In this document: piece by piece, positions 45,345-55,659 of the stretch
How positions within the stretch are numbered: position 1 is the stretch's first letter
Layout: each line of letters begins with the position of its first letter
From: Symbiodinium natans
Taxonomy: Eukaryota > Sar > Dinophyceae > Suessiales > Symbiodiniaceae
Assembly: GCA_905221605.1 (NCBI GenBank)
Contig: CAJNDS010002749.1
Coordinates: 117,501-181,500 of the forward strand
Direction: 5' to 3'
Length of the DNA stretch: 64,000 bases
Position numbers and translations under genes: made by a program
The notes under the pieces: generated by a model
Databases searched by the model: none
Seen by the model: only the letters and a program-made list of their open reading frames with translations
Told to the model about the DNA's origin: nothing

Positions 45345-46494
45345 CTAATTACGTCTCCTCTCTCTCTTCTCTTATCGCTCTCTCACTGTCTCCCTCTGGC
45401 CTCATCCTCGAAGCACTTTGAAAGAACCAAAGCAGCAAACGATGCCAAAAACACTGGGTTTCCGAAACTACAGCTCGATCCGAGCCACCCTAAACCCTAA
45501 ACCCTAAACCCTAAATCCTACACCCTAAACCCTAAACCCTCTAAGTCCCTAAGTCACTGCTGAACGCATGCGTACGCTTTCGGACACAAAAAGGCGCACG
45601 ATGTCGCAGCTGCGTAAACTCCTGGACTCCTGGACCCCTTTTGAACCCTTAGGGTTTAGGGTTTAGGGTTTGGGGTTTAGGGTTAGTTTAGGGTTTAGGG
45701 TTTAGGGTTTAGGGGTTAGGGTTTAGGGTTTAGGGTTTAGGGTTAGTTTAGGGTTTAGGGTTCCCCCAACTCGTAAAACGGGAAACATTCTGCTACGCTT
45801 TCGGAGGGTTTAGGGTTTAGGGTTCACGGGGCAACACACTCCCTGACTCCCACCACGCCTTTCGTCATCCTGCAAATTCTGTTCGCACCCTTTCTGCACC
45901 TTCATTTCAGGCTTGGAACAGACTTGGCAGCCCATCCCATAAGCTGAATCTGAATCATCTCGCCCACTGTGTGCGACGATGCTTGAGGCGAGACTTTCCT
46001 GTATAATCATTCTTGCAAATGAAGGGGATGAATGCGCGAATATAATCATTAGTGGTGCTTGAACGAAACGTGAACTACGAAATGAATGAAGGTGAAGTGA
46101 ATAAACGAGACAAAAGACAAGTGAACGACGAGAACGCGTGCTTTTGTTACGAGCGCAAGAACGAAACGAGAATTACCACGAAGAGAACGAACTTAGTAAA
46201 GTTGTAAGGAAGAAAGAAGTGATGACGCATGAACTTCATTAGAGGCGTGAACGAAGTCTTTTAATCTGAAAAAAATACTGTATTTTGATGCGTCTTTCCC
46301 TCTCATCTTATTACTGGGGGCTTTTGCACAATCATTTCGTTAACATTTTTATAAGCTCCCACAATATTAAATGATTGGTATTTTATACAATAAAAATAAG
46401 CTTGTGAGTAAACGAAAGGGGGGTTTCGTTCACGTAATCGCGACAAAGGGCAGCCTCACGGCAGCACACCCCCTGACACGGACAAACCCCTCTC

Positions 46495-49285
46495 TCAGTG
46501 CACTCTCCACCTCTTGAGCCTGTCCCCGTCCATGAGCTTTGTAAGCCTCAAAGTCCCATCGCTCAAGAGTCTCAATTGGCTCACCCTCAGAGAAGATTCG
46601 TTGGGAAGCACGGTGGAAATGCGTGATGCCTTGCTGGGGTAGTTCTCCTTGCACTGCTTCACCATGCCACAAAAACACACAGAGATTCGGACGGAAAGAC
46701 ACCACAAGATGCAACCACCGTGCGCGCACGCGCGCCTCGCGCAATTGAGATGCTTTAAAGCTGCTTATAGCAATCAGAACTCCAACGCATTCTCAGGCAA
46801 CAGCACAGGTGCTTGCTTGAGGCCCGACTCGAGCCAAACCTGTCTCGCTTTTCAAGAGCATCGGCGCATGTCATGGCTGTGTCATAACAGCTCCTTTGCA
46901 TGTGCCTGACTCATCCCTGACTCATCCCTGACTCATCCCTGACTCAGCCCTGAGCAGGTCTCTCCCAGAAGAGTTGGACGAGCTACCCAAGGAAGAGAGC
47001 ATCCTGGCCTCGTTCTCAGGATGGCAAAATCTTGGGGGACAGGCGGATTTACGGAACATCCACACAGGGCGGCCTTGCTTTTTCCCTGAAATGCCAAGTT
47101 GAAAGCTACCAGTTGCAGCGGGAATTTGGGGGAAGCAAGACGGCATCCCCTTTTGGGGACCCATCCTGCGACAAAAGTGCGAGGACTGCCCCGGAAGGAT
47201 CATTATGGCAGGGGAATTACCACCCAGGCCGCCGTAATAAAGCCTTCAGACCGAGGCCTAGGAGGAAGTTGCACACTACAAGAACCATCGTGCAGCCTGC
47301 AAAAATTCCTGCGCGCCGCAGCGCGTGGTCGGGTTCGGCAAGTCGAGTGAGGCCATAAGTTAGGAGCATTACCAAGACGGGGGAAGCCCCAGCTCCCAAC
47401 ACCAGTGCGTTCTTGAGAATCTCAAGACAGGTGCTCCTCGGTCTCTTCCGACCAACCCTGACCAGCAGGATCATGAGATCCTTGGTCGGTGGGACGTAAC
47501 ACAACCAAAGCACCAGACCTTCGACCAGAAGGGCAAGAAAAGGCTGCTGATCGTCTGGAGCTATAGCCATGCTAGCGGAGACGTCCATGAAAGCCAGAAA
47601 TAGTGGAGAAGTCACTCCCAAAGCCCATGGAGTACTGAACACCTTCTCGGTGAGGTCACGGTTCAAAAGGTCCAAAACCTCGGTGCGCACCGCGTTCTCG
47701 AAAGACTGCTCGCTGCCAAACCATATCTTCACGCACTCTTTAACGATCCTGGGTGGCTGTCAGGACCAGCAAACAGACATTCATTCGTGCTTCGTACTGG
47801 GAACAAACGGACAAGTTAAAAGATGTAGAACGGCACTCAACAAGCGCCAAGCATCTTACGGTCACAGAGAATACGTCCCCCCGAAGGGAGCTCGTGGTTC
47901 TGCTCGCAGCAAGAACTCCTTGTAGAGTCAACAGAGATCGACGACAACTGCTTTTTCATGGTGTCCAAGTCTCTGAAGTAGCTTCGGACAGTGCTGGCCG
48001 TCGGGAAGGCAACCACCAAAAACGACAACGACATGGCAACCAGTAGCTCCACGACCGCGTCTGCGTGTTCCATAGGCGCTATTGTGATCGGCAATGCCAG
48101 GGCAAAAAGCATAAGGTAAATAGCGATGGAAAGCGGCCCCAAGAAGATGGGTCTGACAACAAGGCGCTGCTTTTGCGTCGTCTTGCTTTTCAGGAAGGCA
48201 GCAAGCTCAAACAAGCACCACAACCTGTCGAGCGCGAGGGAAAACAGAAAAACGCTAGGGTTTATATAGGTTTTAGGGTTTAGGAGAACAAGAGCCACTC
48301 AAGTTTCAAAAGCAAAGCATCTGACCGTGCTTAGCAAGTTCGGCGGACGTTGTGGCTTGGCTTTATCTTGGCTTAGCTTCCGCGTCCACGAACGGGGGGG
48401 GGGGGGTGTTTGGGAAGGCTTGTCTCGGCCCCTATCCCACCTCTCAGTCCATGTCGGGTCCCAGAGAACGAGCATGCTGTCCGAGTTCTTCAAGAGCCCA
48501 GCCAAGCTTAGGATGGCTTCCGACTTCAGGCGATCGTCGTTTTGGCTGATACAGATGCGGTCAAGGAAGACTCTCGTTTGTGATCGCCAACAAGTGAGGA
48601 CCACACTTGCCACGACCAACCCTGAAGAAGTCGACCAACAAGACCACTCCCAATGGCTAACCCACCATCCACGGTTAATCCCAGGTAGAGCTCCAAAGCT
48701 GAAGAGCACCATCATCAACAAGCCGGTGAGAAAAGCCAAGGAGACTGCCGCGGGGCCGTTGTAGAGACTGACAACTGTCAGGATTTTCTTCCACCGCCCT
48801 CCGTGCCAAGAGTGACTCCAAAATGTAGTTATCTTCGTGCTTGTGCGGCTCTTGTGGTAGAAGTCTTTGTCAGATACATAACGCAATGCTGCAGCAAAAT
48901 GCTCCAAAGCTCGAAACACCGGCGTCACCCTCAAGACCTCCTGGTTTACCACCTCCATCCTGGGCAATCGCTGGGATTCAAACATCTTACTCATTCTTCT
49001 TACTAGGTTTGCGCACTTGCGCAGAACTGTAAACGGTAGGTACACTCAACAATGCCCCAGCATCCGGGCAACGAGTTCTACCAGACCTGGCATCATGACA
49101 TCCACGTCGAACATGCCGTCGTCGGATCCTATGCTGCCACCAGGACTTGCTGGCAATGGAAGGTCGGGCATCGTGTAGCTGCCACTGCAACCCTCAGAAC
49201 CCTCTCGTGCATCACTGTCATGCCACTCGTCTGGAACCGTCCAGCTCTGAATGGACTGCTCACTTCTCTGGCTTGGCCTTTTCAT
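46495..49285 (-). CDS. multi-pass membrane protein with TIR-like segment
   Basis: Exons approximately 49070-49285 (MKRPSQRSEQSIQSW), 48441 to about 48975, about 47840-48224, about 47225-47740 and a last exon about 46495-46650. Key segments: FWSHSWHGGRWKKIL, FLDRICISQNDDRLKSEAI, LAGLLKNSDSMLVLWDPTW, and across an intron RLWCLFELAAFLKS. This order (W-D-K-x-C-I-x-Q, then L-W and R-L-W-C-x-x-E-L) is one I know from large families of dinoflagellate proteins and from TIR-like domains; the link to TIR is by pattern only. At least six hydrophobic helices surround it (ALPGINRGWW region, YLMLFALALPITIA, VELLVAMSLSFLVVA, VLVMLLTYGL, AGCTMVLVVCNFLLGLGL). The intron 48225-48440 has a GT donor and restores TERLWCLFE in frame. 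It may be a membrane sensor; no function is proven. Confidence 0.7.
46904..46948. repeat. 11-base tandem repeat TGACTCATCCC
   Basis: Four units, the last varied. Each holds the palindrome TGACTCA. Confidence 0.9.
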
Positions 49286-49523
49286 CCCTACGGGCTTGGT
49301 GAACGGAAGGAACCGGAGGCTGCCAGGCTTGAGCAGTCGCAAACGCAGAGCGAAAGATTTCTTCTAGTTGTTCTTGCATGCCGAGTGTCTTGAAGATGCG
49401 TGTGGCAACTTGGCAAAAGTTCTTGTGCTTCAAGCCAGCGTGTTTCGTGCACGAAAAAAATGACAGAGAAAGTCCTTCTGGCCGACCTTGTGTTTGGGCG
49501 TAAGGCTCTGCTCACATGGTCAA

Positions 49524-49647
<124 letters not shown>

Positions 49648-49889
49648 CTGTGGGCTCCGAAAATGAAATGTCGTTGGACACAGGGCTGCGGGGGATCCAG
49701 CTGCCTTGGAGTTCACGTGTGCAGCACAACCGTCTTGCTCCCATTTCCAAGGCTCCAAGGGTCTTTAGGGTTTAGGGTTTAGGGTTTTGGGAATACAAAG
49801 TGGGTTTTAGGGTTTAGGGTTTAGGGGTTTGACCCCCCTTGACAAAGGGGCAAGGGGTTTGACAGGGTTCGACCTTCTTTGACTTAGTT

Positions 49890-49985
49890 GTCCAGTAACC
49901 TGGGGGTACTACAGGTGAACCTTTTGGGATTATAGGGGAGTCTATTGCCCCCAAAAAGGTTAAAGGTTACCTACTCTACTACTAG
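49890..49985. mobile_element. introner-like copy, family B, outside recognised genes
   Basis: CAGTAACCTGGGGG start, 'ccaaaaaggttaaagg' core and 'tactctactactagg' end. It lies in a TTTAGGG-rich spacer, so either an unseen gene is present or the element also inserts outside genes. Confidence 0.75.
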
Positions 49986-50084
49986 GTTGGAAAGGGGTTT
50001 GGGGTGGATTTGGGCTTGACAGGATGTGATCTAACTCGGAAGGCGCGGTGGGGTTCGGGTGGGTCTGGAGCGGGGTTTGGATAT

Positions 50085-50265
50085 GTTTAGGGTTTAGGGT
50101 TTATAGGGTTTAGGGTTTAGGGTTTAGGGTCTAGGGTCTAGGGTTTAGGGTTTAGGGTTTAGGGTTTAGGGTTTAGGGTTTAGGGTTTAGGGTTTAGGGT
50201 TTAGGGTTTAGGGTTTAGGGTTTAGGGTTTAGGGTTTAGGGTTTAGGGTTTAGGGTTTAGGGTTT
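50085..50265. repeat. TTTAGGG array
   Basis: About 25 units with a few variants, in a gene-free spacer. Confidence 0.95.
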
Positions 50266-52257
50266 GCTTGGCTGGTTGTTTTTCTCCGAGGGGCGCGAGC
50301 GGGTATAAGGGTGGGCTTGGCTGCTTGTGTTCATCCAGTTAGGGCTGAACTGTCGCTTCATGATCGAGTACTTAGACTCCGCGTGTTATCCAGGAGCATT
50401 TTTGGCAAACACATCGCACGACTTCCGTAATTTTGCAGCCCCAGACGCAAACGTAAAACCCAGTGCAAAACCTCGGCGCAAACTTCTCACGATCGGAGCA
50501 AAATGGCTGGTTTTCTCAACATCGGTTCTTGGTGCAGGATGCAAGTTCAAGGAACCTTGATGTTCAATTTAGCGACATCAACCTTGCAACCTCTGATCAA
50601 CAAAAAACTTGTAGGAAGCAGACGAGCTGCATGCGGGGAGGATGTGCCAGAATCGGCAATGCAAACTTCATGATTCACCTGGCGCAGGTCATACTTGGAG
50701 GTCGGAGGCCTTGGCAAGTGGTGTTTCTGCAGTGCTACAAGGTTACTCAGCAGGATGACCCAACAGGGTCCCTCTTCAGGTACTTCTAACTCCACTGAAT
50801 ATCTACTTACTTACTTTAGTCACCCGATCCCCCCAAGCATGCGCTTGCGCAGCTTGCACATGGCAGCTGCTCAGCCGCAGAGCAAAAAAAAACTACGACC
50901 AAGCCGCAAAAGTGCAAAAATGCAAGAAGCACCGCCGCCCTGTGTCCTGAACCGAAACTTCCTGAACCTATTGCCAACCTTTGCAGTACGTGAATGTTGG
51001 ATAATATCTCCAAGCCGAAACCATAAGCAGCACATCCTAACATCACATCCCTAAACCATGAACTTCCCTGTGCCTCCTCAAGCGTGCCCTGGACGTTCCT
51101 GAGCTTGTGGGGCTTGCCTCAGCACGCAGACTGGGGCTTAGGGTTTCGGGGTTTCGGATCAACAGCATAGGGTCTTGAATTTGCGGTTGAGGCACTACTA
51201 CGGCTTGAATAAAGAGTGTCATGAGTCATACATGTCACGGGATTGGTATAGTACGTTACGTTGATTCGCACAGAGTGTGAGGCGTAAGTGCAACGATAAA
51301 GCCACAGTAGTACAAGTTTGGTATTCAGAACTGACAAGAACACGGATGCTCGAGTTTGGTACGGACTACTAGACACATGATCTCTGTTTTGAGCTTGAAA
51401 GTCTCCGAAGAAGACTTCCTTCCGAAGTCCACAGACAGAGGTAAACACTCCATAATTAGCTCGAAAGACGCCGTCTGCAATCTACTTCCTGAGCCCAAAT
51501 TCGCCCCTAAAGACTCTGAAGCCTTGTCAATCGAAATCCCAAGTCCCTGCCCTTAACCGCCTTCCCCCTGCCAAGGAACAGCAGCCGCCTCTGCTCGCTC
51601 CACTCGCCTCTTCTTATTAGTGGTTTCGGGTTTCGGTTGACGTTTCAGTGAAACGTGCCACCCGCCAAGCTGCATTACTGCGGTGTCTGATATCCGCGGA
51701 GAACTGAGGATTGAAAGGAAAACGCCAAATACTGCTTTGTGGGCTTCACTTCATCAAACTTAAGAAGCATCCAAAAAATGTGTTGATACAACTTACGACT
51801 TATTTTGGTGTTCAGGGAGGGTTCAGAGTTTAGGGTTTAGGGTTCTGCGCCCACTACATCCAAGTCAAAGCAACCACATTGGGTTTAGGGTTTAGGGTTC
51901 AGGGTTCTGCGCCCACTATGTCTGCAGTGGGGAGGGACCGGGACTGAGAGTAGAATTTCTGGGACGAGCGCCGAAGGGGGCATCAGGGAAATGATTGTCA
52001 ATACGACTTTGTATACCTCTGTGTACTCTCGTGTGTAAGGCATTCTACTGCACCACCCTTTTATTTAATCCTTATAAACATCTACCCTCAGATCTTACAA
52101 ACCCCGTAGAGGCGGAGGCATCTTGTGATATTCTTGTAGTCTTCTCTTGTTGAATTACTCCATATTATTTCTTATATGACTTCATTGTCATTCAATACTA
52201 CCTTCAATTATTGCATTCGCTGATTCTGTTCTTGTACTAAACGAGAAGATGAGAAGA

Positions 52258-52575
52258 CCCTAAACCCTAAACCCTAAACCCTAAACCCTAAACCCTATAC
52301 CCTAAACCCTAAACCCTAAACCCTAAACCCTAAACCCTAAACCCTAGGCGATAGCCGATGAGCCTTGCTGCATCGCGTTCGAACCGCTCGGCAGCTGTCA
52401 GCTTTGCCTGGCTCCAGATTTCCCCAAGCAGCTTCAGGGTTTCAAACCCTAAGCCCTAAACCCTAAACCCTGAACCCTGAACCCTGAACCCTAAACCCTA
52501 AACCCTAAACCCTAAACCCTAAACCCTAAACCCTAAACCCTAAACCCTAAACCCTAAACCCTAAACCCTAAACTT
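52258..52575. repeat. CCCTAAA arrays around the HMG-like exon
   Basis: Arrays at 52258-52345 and 52452-52575 in the same orientation on both sides of the exon. Confidence 0.93.
52347..52432 (-). CDS. isolated HMG-box-like exon
   Basis: Between two telomere-like arrays, the minus strand reads LLGEIWSQAKLTAAERFERD and then AARLIGYR. This matches the second half of an HMG box (L-G-x-x-W, then K-x-x-Y/F, then a final Y), a DNA-bending domain found in chromatin proteins. The CCCTAAA side and TTTAGGG side arrangement is as at other exons here. No neighbouring exons with the first half of the box were found, so this may be part of a gene with other exons I missed, or a remnant. Confidence 0.45.
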
Positions 52576-52579
52576 TAGG

Positions 52580-53850
52580 TTAGATGCAGGGCTTAGCAGG
52601 CTCAAGCCCAAGTCGTTTTAGTTCCAGGGTTGACGGTTCAAGCCCAGCGGTGTCGCTGCCAAACGGGTCAGGGGGCAGGGCCAAGCCCCCATGACCCCAA
52701 ACCTACGCAAAGAGCCAGACACCCAGAAGCAGGGCCGGTCCTCCTCAGCAGAAATCCGGCTACGAGCTTTCAAGCTACGATGACTGCAGCGTACGCTATT
52801 GGAGCTGGAGCTGCACCGCCGCTGCTGGCAACGAGTTCTCCCCTACCTTGTACCGATGTTTCTTTTTGCTACCCGCCGCCCCGCCCCGTGCTCGGCCGTA
52901 GCCCTTGCCTTCGGCAGACACGCCCATTCCGTCGACCCCCACCCCTCTCACACCAACCCCCCCCCCCCCCCCCAAAAAAAAAAAAAACTACAGATCCCTA
53001 AACCCTAAACTGCAAGTAGCTGGCGGTTAGCAGGTATGCTTTCTGGTTTTGGGGCTTTTCTGGGGGCAGGAAGCAGCCCAGCTTTCCTGACTGGTGCTCA
53101 AGCAGGCATGAGGGGTCGAGTGGCGGAGAGCGGGTCTACGGTTCCAGGCGTGTGAACAAAAGAAGTAACGTCAATTCTGGGAGAAATTTGCAACTTTAAG
53201 CTTTTTGGGTGAGACTTGACAAGTGTTTGTTGACATTGTAAGATTGTGCTCATGTTTCCTTTGCCTTCGGAAGTGCTGTCCAGGACTTGTTCGTGATTGC
53301 TTTCCTTGCATCTACTTGAGATAAAGGGTCAACAAATTCTCTCAAAAACCGGCGCGGCCCGATTTCATGGGTATTGCCCAAAATAGGGGTACACACTTAT
53401 ACCCCCCCCCCCCCCACCCCAAAAAATAGAATCCTCCTAAAGGGGGCCCCCCCCCCCCCCCCCCCCCCCCCCAGTTCCGGCAACCCCCCACCGAGCAGCA
53501 AGCGCATCAAAGGTTGGGACGCCCGACGCCGCCGCAAGGGTCGGAAACATGGGGCAAAGAAGCAGCTCTAGCACATCAGACTAAGGACCCCTTTTCTGCT
53601 ACTTTAAGGGAATTAACGGTTCTTTGGCTCTTCGGGTTCTTTTTCTGCACAAAATCGCATCCCCTGCAGCTACTGAGCATGACAAGACATTTCATAGTTT
53701 TCCGATGTTAGCGCGAAATGGGAATGGCATCCCCACTGAGCACGTGCGAAGCGGAGAAGGGTCTGGTATAGTCTGATCCAAACCTCCCAAGCAGCCAGCC
53801 TCCTGAGCTCTCTCTCCTGCCAAGTCTCATGGTTCACGCAAAACACGTGC
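52580..53850. other. region with C-runs, no certain gene
   Basis: Holds long C runs at 52958-52973, 53402-53416 and 53449-53472, each followed closely by A or purine runs. A plus-strand stretch at 53480-53570 encodes a very basic tail (KRIKGWDARRRRKGRKH) before a stop, but it lies directly beside a C run and has no other support. Confidence 0.4.
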
Positions 53851-53904
53851 TGGACACTTAACCTACCCGAACGTCAGTACTAACAAATGCTGGTGAACAC
53901 CAGC

Positions 53905-53975
53905 TGGGCCGACGGAGTCCATGAGAGCCCTCCGGAGGCCGTCGCAGACTGCGCTTTCGCGCAAAGCTGCCTCCG
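53905..53975 (-). CDS. possible exon downstream of the SRCR locus
   Basis: An open stretch between an AG and a GT on the minus strand reads AALRESAVCDGLRRALMDSV. It lies downstream of the SRCR exons in gene order and could be a later exon. No motif was recognised. Confidence 0.25.
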
Positions 53976-54120
53976 CGGCAGAAGAGACCGGAGGAGAATT
54001 GCCACAAGTCACCCAAGGCGATCCCTGATGTACTTATAACTGTACTTATCGCCATATTAGGGCACTTTGGGGGCTTATGAGCAGCTTATAAGTACAGAAA
54101 GAAATTGGATAACAAGTACT

Positions 54121-54960
54121 ATGAACCTCCAGGGGCCGTATGCCCGCTCTTGCTGTAGGCCCGGTAGTTGTTGGAGTAAGCTGGAGTAGGCTCCACGACA
54201 TGGCGCTGAAGCTATACCTATACTCCCCTTAGAACCTACATAAAAATAATGCTTTTCATATCCTCTTGGGTTTTATATAAACAAAAATAAAAAATAATTC
54301 CCAAGGGGGATATAGATACCGCCAAATATCGCTGAAGAACTCGTACGGGCCCTCCCCGCCAAAAAACCATCATAGAGGCATCCGAACATGCCACGGCTGA
54401 GCGCTCCAGTCGCATTCTTGGCCCTCCATCCAATGCGGAAAGCTCCGTCCACGCGGCTGCAAGGCAACTCACGCCCGCAAACTGGCTGCAGTCATGGTCA
54501 CGCCACCGAAAAAAGCAACTGCCCAAATTGGTCCGGTTAACTTGGAGCCACCTGCAAAGCCCAGCTGCCTGCAAGCAACCTTGGCATTCGTGTCATCCCA
54601 GTCATTGTCGCAAATGGAGCCCCATTCCCCATTGACTCCCACCTCCGGCCTGCCGTGTTCAGCAGAGCCTCCTGCGAGCCTCAAGCTCACCCTGATGCTC
54701 GTCAGCGTGGTGGAAGTGGTGCTGGATGCTGTCGATGAAGTCGAGGTCGAAGAGGCTGAGGTACTGGATGAAGTCGAAGTGAGCGTGGCGGTGGTGCTGC
54801 TGGAAGTGCTGTATAGTGACGAAAAGAGTTGGTACTGGATTAAGTGGAAGTCAGTGTGGCGGTGGTGCTGCTGGATGTACTGGATAGTGTCGAAGTCAGC
54901 GTGGCGGTGCTGCTGCTGGATGTACTGGATGGGGCTGCTGTCCCCACTGGGAGTAGTAAA
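54121..54960 (-). pseudogene. Ser/Thr stalk plus SRCR domain gene, frames broken
   Basis: On the minus strand a Ser/Thr-rich run leads in frame into a scavenger-receptor cysteine-rich domain: RLAGGSAEHGRPEVGVNGEW, GSICDNDWDDTNAKVACRQL, then GPIW. The last part of the domain (WRDHDCSQFAGVSC) follows in another frame only a few bases later, so about a dozen residues with a conserved Cys are missing. Upstream, a TAA at about 54838 and a frame change separate two Ser/Thr blocks. Downstream, the introner 54218-54319 splices cleanly (SDIWRY joined to SF) in the frame after a further shift. SRCR domains are extracellular binding modules. Either this is a pseudogene, or unseen introns or assembly errors explain the breaks. 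Confidence 0.6.
54218..54319. mobile_element. introner, family C
   Basis: Complete 102-base intron in the SRCR locus. GTAT repeated at both ends, GT donor, TATAG acceptor. Confidence 0.88.
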
Positions 54961-55401
54961 ACGAGTGTCAAGCTACGATGGACGGCACGTCGCTGACAAA
55001 GCAACGGGAAGCAGATCATCGCTCGAGGCTCGCCATCCCTGTGAGGCTTTGCAGAACAGCTGCTATGGGCGAAGGGGTACTAAGCAAGGGATTACACAGG
55101 GCTTCCTCCCCTACACCAAACATTGGCACAACGTTCTCAATATCGGTCGTAGTCTGGCTCTTCTCTTCCACTGGCTAGAAAGATGATAGTCGTTTACGCT
55201 GCTAGACGCTGGTGCCGGTACCTCGCCCCTGCCCCCTTTTCTGCACTATTGTTGGAAACAGGTTCAACATCCCTATTCCTACAACACAGCTTGGGTAAGT
55301 TGCACGTAGCGTGTTCATGCGCGTGCACTTGGCAACGAGCCGCAGCCACCTGAACGGCTGCAGCACGCAAGAGGGTCGATTTGAAAAAATTGGATTCAGA
55401 G

Positions 55402-55524
55402 GTAAAAGGAGGGCCCTAGTTATAAGTAGAGTTATAAGAGCCCCAAATTGGGGGATAAGGAGCCTAACTTAGGTGAAAAGTCCCTTAATTCTAGTTAGTA
55501 TAGTCAAGGGGCCCCTCCTTTTAA
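55402..55524. mobile_element. inverted-repeat element, family E, downstream copy
   Basis: AAAAGGAGGGCCC start and GGGCCCCTCCTTTT end, with the same inner words as 55793-55921. It lies beyond the stop of the glycosyltransferase gene. Confidence 0.8.
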
Positions 55525-55659
55525 GGGCTGCAGAATCCCCCCCATCGGTGGCTTTGATTGGAATCGCGGAAGGCTCACGTGGTGCCTACAGATTTGATGG
55601 CGGCTAAGTGTAATCTTGCTACGTTGGGGTAACACCAGAAAGATCCAACGGGTGTAAGA

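Larger units (their letters stand above)
42600..46490. other. mostly non-coding region
   Basis: No gene recognised apart from the possible ubiquitin relic. It holds a G-rich tract at about 43755-43965, a CT run at 45308-45342, telomere-motif clusters at 45489-45540 and 45650-45765, and a stretch near 46060-46420 where words like 'gaacgaa' recur and A+T is high. Frames of 112-169 codons at 44435-44985 on both strands overlap each other and show no motif. Confidence 0.5.
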
